From Mesostigma viride (Eukaryota > Streptophyta > Mesostigmatophyceae > Mesostigmatales > Mesostigmataceae): a stretch of 25,000 bases of DNA. Within the stretch, counting starts at the first letter, position 1, and each line of letters opens with the position of its first letter. Position numbers and translations under genes: made by a program. Below are positions 17,101 to 25,000 of the stretch, piece by piece. A model generated the notes under the pieces. The model saw only the letters and a list, made by a program, of their open reading frames with translations. It was not told the origin of the DNA and did no database searches. The DNA is taken from the NCBI GenBank assembly GCA_009746045.1, contig RPFO01000065.1, forward strand, positions 1,818,924-1,843,923. Reading direction: 5' to 3'.

Positions 17101-18955
17101 GGGGATCCCATCCTAGGCGTACATACATACACATGAGCGTGGGCCACGTTATCTATGCCTGGCTATGCTACACTACTACTATATTAATTCCCCTAGCTAG
17201 GCGGGGTTTGCTGGCCGCTTGTGGTCAACACGGTAGATGGCCGCCCCCTGCGCCAGTAGACCAGCTTCTTCCAGGTGCTGCTTGCCGGAGCTGGAGGTAT
17301 AGGTCGGCCATAGCTCTCGTCGCGCCGTTGTTCCTGTGCCAGGTTCAAGTCGTCGTCCACCTGGTGTATAGGAGGTCCCTGCGGTCGAGCCGCTTGCGGC
17401 GCTTGAGAAATCAGCAGCTTGTCCGCCATGTATGCAAAGGTGAGGAGCAGCGGGGGCGGTCCAGCCTTCCCCTGCGAACGGGGAAGACGCCGGAGGACCT
17501 CCAGCGGCCCGGAGCTCGATCACCGCCAGTGAGAGCCATATATATGGGGACAGCGAATCATGTTTTTCTCAAACGCCATGGCAACTGAGGGACTAGGAGT
17601 TCTCACCTGGCAGCTGGTCGAAGTGCATCCCTGACGATGACGTTGTGGCTGCTCTTGTCGAGCTCGGCCTGGCTCCTCGGGTACTCAGGTCAGAAGCGTT
17701 TGTTGCTTAAGCTGTGCAGCAATGGCGGAGGTAGTGGAGGTGGTATGGTCTTGTAGCATGACTGATGACTGATCGCAGGTCTGGGTGGGAGGTGCATCGC
17801 CGGCTGGGCCGGCAGGGGGCAGGCCGGCTGCCCTGGCGCCTGGCGGCAATTAATGTCCTTCACCGCCTGAGCGACGAGGCGGCCCGCAGTGTCTTGCAGA
17901 CACTCGATGACGATGGCATCATTGGCATGGTCGATCCTCGAGCCGCTCAGTCAGTGTCGAGCTTGAGGAGCTGGGCCGCGGTGATGGCGTCGGTGGTGGC
18001 GGTGGTGGCCGGGTGGAGGCGCCGGAGCTTGGAGGTGGAGGTGGTGGTGGAGAACTACTATAAGAGGAGGGGATTCAAGCTCGGCAGTCAGCGTGCCTCT
18101 CATCATGACTGCCACATCTGCAGCGACGGAGGGGGGTCACGTGGTGCTCGAAGGCCGAGCGAAAGGCGGTTTCGGTCACGGGTGGCACGGCAGGGCGGGG
18201 GGCCCAGATCGGGGCGTCATGGCGCCCGAGGTGGGACTCAGCCAGAGAGCGATCCATCTGCTGAAGCTTGGGGCGAGTGAGTCGTCGCAGGTCAGTTGTC
18301 AGCAGTTACTACTGATAAGAGCTCAGCAACGTATACCGGGCGGCCGTGTGGCATATGTAAGGAGGCGGTTCTACGTAGTAAAGGTGCGTGCACAGTTCAA
18401 GATCGAGTGGGGCGTGCGTTCCAAAAAACACATCGACCATGAAGCCGGTCTGACGGTTTTCGGTTCGGCAGTAGCTGGGAGCCATTGATGTCAAAGGCGA
18501 CGTCGTCCCAGCGAGTTTCTTCTGGGCAACTGCGAGTTGGGCTCAGCAGGCGATGCCGATCGATGGCCAAGGCCGCCTAGGAGACAGGAGCCGAGTAGTC
18601 CTCCGAACCACTAAGGCTTGATTAGTGGCATGCACCGCTGCCCTCTAGGCCGGGAGCCGGCGTAGACACGGACGTAGCTTCAGGGCTGAGCAGCGCAGCC
18701 GCCACTGACCCCGTGAGCCGGCTGCGCTGCGTCGTGGCCTGGCAGCCATAATTTTGCTCACCATACTGTAATATTGTGTAATGACTGCGGGAAAATGTAT
18801 CAGCGTGTGTGGCTTAGAAAGACGAATCGACTGTCGGCGGCAAAATTTGGAGCCCAAACGTGAAAAATATGGGTGCCGCCGTCAGCCATGGGCTATCTCG
18901 TGGCTAAGTGTGGGTCGTGGCCGATTGCCTACATGGGCGCCTATGTCTATATATT
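17101..18955. other. GC-rich decayed region, no intact gene
   Basis: Both strands carry open stretches of 60-170 codons that overlap and contradict each other. None shows a recognised domain. On the minus strand near 17840-17970 one frame reads RIDHANDAIVIECLQDTAGR, which looks protein-like but is soon interrupted. My reading is an old insertion, perhaps a retroelement, rather than a host gene. Confidence 0.4.
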
Positions 18956-18993
18956 GTCGAGGCAAGCAACAAATAGTAAATCAAATGCTGCCT
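18956..18993 (+). repeat. Dispersed element, copy 2
   Basis: Core GTCGAGGCAAGCAACAAATA followed by GTAAATCAAATGCTGCC, and preceded by GCGCCTATGTCTATATATT, which is close to the left flank of copy 1. Same orientation as the other two copies. Confidence 0.8.
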
Positions 18994-19030
18994 GAAGCGC
19001 TGCCGACGCGAAAAACGCGGAAGTTAATCA

Positions 19031-19137
19031 AGTAGCTCCAACACGGATTCGAACTAGGACCTCTGCCGGCAAGATTCCGCGGCTATAGTGGGTCTCCTGA
19101 TCTTAAGGGCCATGTCCCTTAACGCTACAGCCCAACT
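19031..19137 (-). other. Degenerate tRNA-like (Leu-type) sequence, SINE-head candidate
   Basis: Read on the minus strand, the sequence has an A-box-like stretch (TGTAGCGTTAAGGG), a loop-like CTTAAGA that would present UAA, a possible variable arm and a B-box-like AGTTCGAATCC, in tRNA order and spacing for a class II tRNA. The acceptor ends do not pair and the T-stem has mismatches, so a functional tRNA is unlikely. It sits 45 bp from dispersed element copy 2. A tRNA-Leu-derived SINE or pseudogene is the best guess. Confidence 0.35.
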
Positions 19138-19303
19138 GCAAAAAAAAATCTTTACAGTAGAGCGGCGCCTGGAACTTCAGTGGAAATTGCGTTAGATGTA
19201 CTATACGTGAGCTCTCCAGGTGCGTAGGAGTACTGACAGTACACCTCCCAGGTTCTAGATTTTCAGGTTTAAAAGATCTTGAGACCCTGGATTTTGGAAT
19301 CTC

Positions 19304-19340
19304 TGGGCTGGTTTGGCAGCACACCTGGGCTGGTTTGGCA
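19304..19340. repeat. Short direct repeat TGGGCTGGTTTGGCA x2
   Basis: Two copies of a 15-bp string at 19304 and 19326, 22 bp apart, in intergenic DNA. Confidence 0.85.
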
Positions 19341-19349
19341 AAACGATAG

Positions 19350-19412
19350 CAAGTAGGCGCATCAAAGGCCGGGTCAGTGGTACGCGAGGGAGGGGGCTTG
19401 CGCCTACTTGAT
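19350..19412. repeat. Stem-loop with 12-bp arms
   Basis: CAAGTAGGCGCA and its complement TGCGCCTACTTG are separated by about 38 bp in intergenic DNA. No function is evident. Confidence 0.75.
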
Positions 19413-19653
19413 GTTGAAGATTGTCAGCCCTGGATTCGATTTCAGGCTTAGGATCGCAGCACTGTGGGGTCGGTCGGACCCCATTCTTAAACCTGCGATG
19501 GGGGGGGGGCGGTGCACACCCCCGTTCACTGGAAACCGGCCAAAGGTCAGTAGATCGAAATGTGAAAAGGGGTTCACCGCCATGGCATCTGGAATCTGAA
19601 CCGAAAATCCAGTAATCAGGAGGCTTAGCCAATGCTAGATAAATCAACCAAGC

Positions 19654-19697
19654 GTCGAGGCAAGCAACAAATAATAATTAAACTTTATGCTGCCGAT
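19654..19697 (+). repeat. Dispersed element, copy 3
   Basis: Core GTCGAGGCAAGCAACAAATA, then an AT-rich stretch and ATGCTGCC. The left flank differs from copies 1 and 2, so the shared unit seems to begin at the core here. Confidence 0.8.
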
Positions 19698-20003
19698 CGC
19701 CGATATATATCTAGCTTTTGGGCCGGCCGGGGTTTTCCTCGTATATACTTGTTGAACATCGACATGCATATATGTTAAATCATCATATATGGCCGGTCCG
19801 GCTAGCCGCCGAGCCGCCACAACGAACGCATCCAGTTGGCCTTGGCGCAGCTGGTTCCCGGCCCCGATCCGCCCGGCTCATTCTATCCGCATTGCGTACT
19901 GCCCGGCCGGATGGGCGGCTGCGGTCTGACCAGCGCAGCCTCGGCGGCATTCTTGGGCTCTGTCACTCAGTCGTAGGCGGAAATCTATCGGCTCCTTCCC
20001 CTA

Positions 20004-20510
20004 ATGGCTACGGCGGCGCGGCCTGGCCGGCCTCTTGGACCCCGCCAGCCCCTACCCAGTTCCTCAGTGCCATCCATGCAGGATGCTTATGCTGAGATCC
20101 AGCAGGCCTGCCACTACTGTCCGGCGCACCGCTCAGGCCGCCTAACGCCGCTTTCCTCGGGGCACTCCCTCAGTCGCCAGTTGCCGTCCTATCCCCCGCA
20201 GCTTTCCCAGCATGCCCGCATCATCCATAAACACCAGAAAACCTACACGGGTATTCTGCACACGGCGGATTGGATGGCTCTTTTTGACGACCTCAACGCC
20301 CAGGGTCGTGCGTGGCTCAGTGTTCTCGATCCCTCTCGCTGCGGAGTGTGGGCTCGGCTTACCACCGCGCTCTCGCCATGGGCCCCCCATTTGTCCTGGC
20401 GCCCAGTCACTATGTATCCGGCCGGTGGCGCTGCGGCACCAACTGTTTGCCCCGCAACCTCTTGCGATCCCCCCGCCGGGCGGCCCTGTGGTAGCTGCGG
20501 GCAGGCCTAA
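20004..20510 (+). CDS. Unassigned 168-codon ORF, possible retroelement remnant
   Basis: The longest plausible reading frame in the intergenic block. Its middle looks protein-like (HARIIHKHQKTYTGILHTAD, then WMALFDDLNAQGRAWLSVLD), while the start is Pro/Arg-rich. I do not recognise the family. There is no evident splice context, and repeats lie on either side. A fragment of a mobile-element protein is possible; a chance ORF in GC-rich DNA is also possible. Confidence 0.25.
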   Translation: MATAARPGRPLGPRQPLPSSSVPSMQDAYAEIQQACHYCPAHRSGRLTPLSSGHSLSRQLPSYPPQLSQHARIIHKHQKTYTGILHTADWMALFDDLNAQGRAWLSVLDPSRCGVWARLTTALSPWAPHLSWRPVTMYPAGGAAAPTVCPATSCDPPAGRPCGSCGQA

Positions 20511-20574
20511 GACCCCGCTGGGACCCACTACCTGTCATGCATGGGTGGCCAACAACAGATTCAGAATTGGTACT

Positions 20575-20590
20575 TGCAAGTATACTTGCA
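20575..20590. repeat. 16-bp perfect palindrome TGCAAGTATACTTGCA
   Basis: A self-complementary 16-mer at the outer (left) edge of the inverted repeat copy at 20590-20705. It could mark an element terminus. Confidence 0.85.
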
Positions 20591-20705
20591 CACGGTCCTC
20601 CTGATGGTGGCGCTTGCCATGGTCCGGTCCGTTTTCCCCCACGCGAACATCCGGTCTGAGGACATCTGCGGATGGCGCGGCTTTCTCCTCCCCCAACCAC
20701 CGACC
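20590..20705 (-). repeat. Inverted repeat, left copy (about 115 bp)
   Basis: The reverse complement starts GGTCGGTGGTTGGGGGAGGA and aligns with 21186-21307 at roughly 85 percent by eye. The most conserved part contains ATGTTCGCGTGGGGGAAAAC. On this strand the frame reads DRMFAWGKTDRTMASATIRR. Confidence 0.85.
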
Positions 20706-21185
20706 GCGGAATGAAGATCCAAACCGCGGAATGAAGTAAACCAGCCTAATAACCGTGCTGCGCCGCATGCAAAGTCAGCCCGTGTGCGGTGGAGCAAGGT
20801 GTCAGCCATTATTAGCCCGGGTAAGCGCTACCGAAAGGCGTTGGCGCCAGTACGACGTCCAGGTCCGCTTCGACCAAGGGGCCCGCTGGCCCTCCAGGTT
20901 CAGGCGGTCCTCCCGGAGCCGGCAGCACTCCTTACAGAAGCCAGCGGTCAGGGTCCCCATGGCGCCACGAACTCCTCCAAGACAAAGGGAACCATGCACC
21001 CGGTGGTGCCCGACGTCGCCATAGGCCGTGAGCTTGGCCCGCTCAGCGGCGATCCGCCGTGTATAGCCCGCCGCCTAGCTGGGATGCACTAACCACATGG
21101 CTAAGAGCCAAGGGGCGAGCCACAAAAACCTCAATGAGCAAGTGCAGGCCGCCTCCCTAGCTCAAAGTCCAGAACCACGATGTCA
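20706..21185. other. Spacer between inverted repeat copies
   Basis: 480 bp without a recognised gene. It holds a short direct repeat ACCGCGGAATGAAG at 20703 and 20723. ORFs on both strands are short and unassigned. Confidence 0.5.
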
Positions 21186-21307
21186 GGTCGGTGGTTGGGT
21201 GAGTAGAAAGCCGCGCTGTCCGCATCGCGATGGCTCAGACCGCATGTTCGCGTGGGGGAAAACGGACCGGACCATGGCGAGCACCACCGTCAGGAGGACC
21301 GCGTGCA
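21186..21307 (+). repeat. Inverted repeat, right copy (about 120 bp)
   Basis: Starts GGTCGGTGGTTGGGTGAGTA and is the inverted partner of 20590-20705. Its frame reads DRMFAWGKTDRTMASTTVRR, so the encoded peptide is conserved between copies with only A/T and I/V changes. The pair could be terminal inverted repeats of a non-autonomous element of about 720 bp. Confidence 0.85.
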
Positions 21308-22304
21308 TATAAGTGCATAACCCAATCTGCCCCAGGCCTCGCGCCAGTGGACAAACATTGAGTGGCTCAGACTTCGATTGCAAAATAATTAATTAATTAT
21401 TACGCGCGAACCCGGTTACGTTGGGGGCAGAGTAAAAAGATTCGGGCATTCAGATTCGTGATTCGATGGGGTTGTGGTCCAAATAACACACCAGCTATCC
21501 GGCCATTTCTCGGTCATTATTTGGTTGTATTACCTATATATGGATTCGGAAGAGGCCAAAACATCACATCTTTAATAGACTATTCGGATAATATTGGTAA
21601 AATCTTTTTACACTGGTAAACGGGGGGGCGCGGAGCACGTGTAGTGCTTGCCGATTCCGTATGATGCATACTGGGAATGGGGCAGCTAGAGATACCTGTC
21701 TTCCCTCATATGCGCCCAGAGGCAAGCCACAGCCATGAAATCAAAACTGCTCACGGGGAGAGCCAATCTGGCATAAACTGTGGGTGCACTAAATTAAGCT
21801 GGTCGAATATGCGGGAGTGACATCGTGGGTGTGTTGGCTTGCTTCTGGAATTCAGGACTTGCTTTCAAAAAAGCGTGTCACTGTGTCACGTGGGTCTACC
21901 AATAAAGGACCCTCGAATCCCTATATGTACACAACAAGAAGTAAAACAACAAGTAGGCTGACACTAAGCGGAAGCTGCTGCGGCGCCGCCTCATTGGCGG
22001 GTTTAGCAAGGGCATGTAGCGGATCCATGCATGCATAATAAATTGCATGCGTGTGCACAAACTGGACTCTAGGCATGCATTGATCAATGCTCTTGACCAG
22101 ACTATGTCTGTGTATATATGTGCACAGCCAGGAAGTCTCATATGTTAAGTGCTAATGGAGCTTACCCGGGATAACCAATGCCAAGGTGCAAGTCAGTTCA
22201 ACCTTTATCTTTCCGCTACGTGCTGTAATGCCTAGGTGAAGTGTGGTGAAATTAATGCTGCTGGGCCAACCTGTGCATGATGGCAAGCACGGCAGCAGCA
22301 GGCC
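21308..22304. other. Intergenic, 3' flank of amidase gene
   Basis: No gene recognised. It contains an AATTAATTAATTATT patch (about 21387) and AT-rich stretches. The part next to 22304 is presumably the 3' UTR of the minus-strand amidase; no clear polyadenylation signal was found. Confidence 0.5.
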
Positions 22305-22430
22305 TTAACTGATCCCAAGAATGTGCGCCACAGTGGCGGCTACTTGAAGCAACAAGTGATCAGCATTTCTGGCCGCAACAAAGCTCAGGCCAACCGGAGC
22401 GCCTTGACAAGTTGCCACTGGAATCGTAAC
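22305..22430 (-). CDS. Amidase last exon
   Basis: 41 codons and [23 protein letters not shown], then [20 protein letters not shown] and S. The segment corresponds to the conserved (V/I)(S/T)(I/V)P-x-G-x-P-V-(S/G)-(V/L)-S-(L/F) strand and final helix of the family. Acceptor ACACTGCAG. It joins in frame to GGYPQ. Confidence 0.93.
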   Translation of the reverse strand, partial: VTIPVATCQGAPVGLSFVAARNADHLLLQVAATVAHILGIS

Positions 22431-23990
22431 CTGCAGTGTCCCGCAAACCACCGTGCAACCATGGAACCATTGTGTAAGCATTCTAAATCAGTAGCGGCAA
22501 GCAGCACCCTAGGTGGAAAACGTGAGCACGATTCCCACATCGAAAAGCGCGGAATGCATGCGTGCCTTGGCACTCACCAGAACACAGAAATCCAGAACAC
22601 TTGGTCGCGGCAAGCGATGGCATTCTGCTGGAGATGCGCAGGGAGGGGTGAATCTGTGGTCAGGGCAGCGTGCTATAAGCATTGGTGACAAAAATGGATG
22701 GATGCTTGCCAACACGGTGTCACACTTGAATGACACTTCTAAGCCTGTGTGTTGAAGCTAGCATTTCACAGGCCATGCAATCTGTTTGGGCTGTCAAGTG
22801 ATGCGGGCAGCTTGGTCTGCATGCTTGTTTCCACTCAGGGCATCGCTGCCATTTTGTGTGGGCTGCAACACTTGCCTGCGGATAGCCGCCCAGGCCCGCC
22901 ATGACGGTCAGCGTGAACAAACGTGCACGGAAGCTCTCCAGCTCTTCGGAGGGGGTCCCTTTTTTCGGTGCAGGACCAGTCGCCGTGGGCAAGCATAAGA
23001 TGGTGCCGGGCACCTCTGCCAGCAGTGTGTCCAAATGCTGCCTTATCCTGGAAGCAGCAGGGGGGCAAAATATTCACGGCATGTGCAGGGCAAGGAGGAA
23101 TGTCAGCTGACGGTAAACTCAACACTACCCCTGCTCTCTGCCCTGTGCCATGTGCAAATACATTGCTGTTCCTTTGAAAAGTGTAACTTTGCGATGGAGC
23201 AACTCCCGGCGCAAGTCCTCCCCAAACTTACAGCCATAAAGAATAGAGTTTACTTTACGGTTACATGTACTAGATCTGCTTTACTAAGGCAACTACTAGA
23301 GCATCCCCTGGGGTCTCCCCTATAATGCAATTGCGCCCACCTGGCGCGCGCCGCAGCTGCGGCGTCGGATTGTTCCTTGGTCACTTTCGACGCTGCTTCG
23401 ATCCGTTGCTTGATGCCCGGCCCGAATCCTGGGTTGTGCTGCGAAATCCATTTGCCATGCGCTTGCCAGATCTCCCTCATCTGCGGCGACCCCCAGGCAG
23501 GGGCGTTCACGCACACAGAAAGGGTGGCCCTCAACGTCAGTCTAAGGGCCACCAAATGCGATGATAGTCCTTTGACGCGTGCATATTAGGATGGTGCATT
23601 ATTACAAGCAGAGCTTGATTATGGGGTATGCTGCCCTCAGGAATTTTAGGCCGTGCTCGCTGCTTCCCATGCGCTGCACACAGCACATTGCTCGCCAGTA
23701 CGCTTTCCTGTGCTGAAGAGAAGCACATGCTAGCGATCCAAAAGGGTTCCTGCATGACCGCGTTGCTTGGCGCGCCGGTAGTCGAGATGATGACGGATAC
23801 TAGTTTAAACATATTCAAGGTGATGACAGATACAGAACCACTGGCCCCGTGTTCGTAATTTAGGCCTCTTATTTTCCGACATAATGCCAGGGCTGAGGGC
23901 GGTGCCAACTTGCTTGCAAGGAAACAGAGAACAAGGAACGAGGGGAAAAGACAGCCACGAGGCCAGTGTGAACCAACGATGCCCTGAGCA

Positions 23991-24022
<32 letters not shown>

Positions 24023-24804
24023 CGGGTGCATGTGTGTGTGTCTGTGTGTGCATGTGTGTGCATGTGTGTGTGCGTACATGCGTGTGTGTGTGTCTGTGTG
24101 TGCATGTGTGTGCATGTGTGTGTATGTACATGCGTGTGTGTGCATGTGTGTGTGTGTGTGTCTGTGTTTGTGTGTGCATGTGTGTGTGCGTGTCTTCGTG
24201 TGTCTTCGTATGTCTGCGTGTGTCTGTGTGTGTCTTCGTGTGTCTGTGTGTGTCTGCGTGTGTCTGCGTGTGTCTGCGTGTGTCTGCGTGTGTCTGTGTG
24301 TGTCTGCGTGTGTCTTCGTGTGTCTGTGTGTGTCTGTGTGTGTCTGTGTGTGTCTGTGTGTGTCTGTGAGTGTCTGTGTGTGCGAGGGGTGGGTGTTGGT
24401 GAGACAAGGGGTGGGCTAAGGGGATGAAGAGGCTAAGTAATGAACAACGCCAAGGAATGAATAACTGCATGGCGAGGCAGGCCACGTCACCTGGAGTGTT
24501 CGGAACTTCTCCGCCCAATCCGCCAGCTCCCCTTCCCCCTGCAGGGTGGCCACCCGCATCTCGTTGGGGGCGCCCAGCGCCTGCCTCAGCTCCCCGATGT
24601 GCGGTGACAGGGCGGCATAAAGCGCATCCACCGCATCCTTGTCCGCAAGACCCATGGCATCTGTGGCCACGATCCATCGGCCAACATCGGTCAGGGGGGC
24701 GGTGGCCTTGCCGGCAGCTAGCTGCGGATGAGAGTGGGGGTGTGGCTGCAGAAGCACGTCGCCCACCACCTGCAGGGTGGTTGCATCGCGGGCAAACCAC
24801 CCAC
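22305..24804 (-). CDS. Amidase-signature enzyme, AMI1/TOC64-like, C-terminal 4 exons
   Basis: Minus-strand exons 24804-24491, 23480-23341, 23041-22876 and 22430-22305 join in phase to 247 residues and a TAA stop; the gene continues beyond the right edge. Amidase-signature enzymes hydrolyse amide bonds with a Ser-cisSer-Lys triad, which would lie in the unseen N-terminal part. [19 protein letters not shown], then [50 protein letters not shown] and [20 protein letters not shown] follow, in order, the C-terminal half of plant AMI1 (indole-3-acetamide hydrolase) and the amidase domain of TOC64. The protein ends after the amidase fold with no TPR repeats, favouring a free AMI1-type enzyme over a TOC64 receptor. 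The true substrate is unknown. One intron uses a GC donor. Confidence 0.9.
22876..23041 (-). CDS. Amidase exon (LPTATGPAP segment)
   Basis: One base completes Arg, then 55 codons starting [20 protein letters not shown] and ending [10 protein letters not shown]: phase 2 to 0. The phase requires the acceptor GATAAG|GCAG, not the CAG four bases on. It ends before GCAAGT, a consensus GC-type donor. Confidence 0.9.
23341..23480 (-). CDS. Amidase exon (HGKWI segment)
   Basis: 46 codons plus AG, phase 0 to 2, starting [20 protein letters not shown] and ending in an Ala-rich helix (SDAAAAARA). H-G-x-W-I followed by a PGFGPGI turn is characteristic of AMI1-like amidases. Acceptor GCCGCAG, donor CCAG|GTGGGC. 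Confidence 0.92.
23992..24022. repeat. Poly-G tract (G31 on + strand)
   Basis: Thirty-one consecutive G on the + strand, hence C31 in the amidase pre-mRNA. The length is probably approximate in any assembly. It abuts a GT-rich microsatellite. Confidence 0.95.
24026..24190. repeat. (GT)n/(GTGTGCAT)n microsatellite
   Basis: Imperfect GT dinucleotide run with regular GCAT interruptions, in the amidase intron, directly left of a 10-bp array. Confidence 0.95.
24191..24380. repeat. 10-bp tandem repeat x19 (TGTCTGYGTG)
   Basis: Nineteen units in exact 10-bp register, with TGTCTTCGTG, TGTCTGTGTG and TGTCTGCGTG variants. It lies in the amidase intron near its 5' end. Confidence 0.95.
24491..24804 (-). 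CDS. Amidase exon (GWFARD segment)
   Basis: Two bases, then 104 codons from [20 protein letters not shown] to AEKFRTLQ, ending at donor CAG|GTGACG. The acceptor is GTGCACAG. The preceding exon is not identified. A stretch at 24975-25000 reading AYRGSIAL before a GTAAGC donor may be part of it, but about 20 expected residues would then be missing between the two. Confidence 0.88.
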
Positions 24805-25000
24805 CTGTGCACACCCAGGGATGCCGAGGCAAGGGGGTGCTGAGGCAGGCAACCGGTCGGACGGTGGGGCAAGGGGTGACCGGGGGATGCCTCCCTCAGC
24901 CGACGTGGTAGGAGGTACGTTGGGTGGGTCGACATGCGCGGAGCGATGATCACGGCCCGCGGCAGGCTGCTTACGCAACGCAATACTACCGCGGTACGCT

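Larger units (their letters stand above)
23481..24490 (-). other. Amidase intron (1.0 kb) with microsatellites
   Basis: A GT-AG intron on the minus strand. It holds the G31 tract and the GT-rich arrays listed separately. Open frames across these arrays are repeat artefacts. Confidence 0.85.

Noticed and set aside
19031-19137. Functional tRNA-Leu (UAA) on the minus strand
   Set aside because: The 5' and 3' ends do not form an acceptor stem and the T-stem is mismatched; only a tRNA-derived remnant is supported.
23805-24983. 392-residue minus frame rich in His-Thr
   Set aside because: It reads through GT/CA microsatellites in the amidase intron and is out of frame with the amidase exons.
24975-25000. 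End of the preceding amidase exon (AYRGSIAL before GTAAGC)
   Set aside because: The peptide and donor are suggestive, but the join to GWFARD would drop about 20 conserved residues and no intermediate exon was found.

Overview
The window is nuclear DNA of a eukaryote, probably a photosynthetic alga. Two genes are split by many GT-AG introns, introns are long and packed with tandem repeats, and one gene belongs to the amidase clade that contains plant AMI1 and TOC64. The lineage is inferred, not proven. Coding exons are GC-rich; the 15.7-21.4 kb block has AT-rich patches and repeats that look like transposable-element debris.

Layout. 1-2546: a 9-bp minisatellite with a higher-order duplication. 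3192-15348 (+): eleven exons of a half-size ABCB/TAP-type ABC transporter. They run in uninterrupted phase to a stop and encode 531 residues: transmembrane helices from about TM3, a long linker and a complete nucleotide-binding domain. The 5' end (start codon, TM1-2) was not found and may lie upstream of the minisatellite. 15349-22304: about 7 kb without a recognisable gene. It holds three copies of a short dispersed element, a degenerate tRNA-like sequence, an inverted pair of about 115-bp repeats and anonymous ORF fragments. 22305-24804 (-): the last four exons (247 residues) of an amidase-signature enzyme, which continues past the right edge.

The two genes are convergent and nothing links them functionally. 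The most interesting signal is in the ABC gene's introns. Several open with tandem duplications that start at or straddle the authentic 5' splice site (introns after exons 3, 4, 7, 8, 9 and 10), and one exon has its acceptor plus first codons duplicated 103 bp upstream. In intron 7 a 27-bp unit carrying the same 11-base donor string is amplified to 21 copies. This suggests that introns here grow by copying splice junctions. The transporter also has two changes in otherwise invariant ATPase motifs: Q-loop Gln to Glu, and LSGGQ to LAGGQ. Exon numbering below starts at the first exon seen (3192-3266), and residue numbering starts at its first codon.
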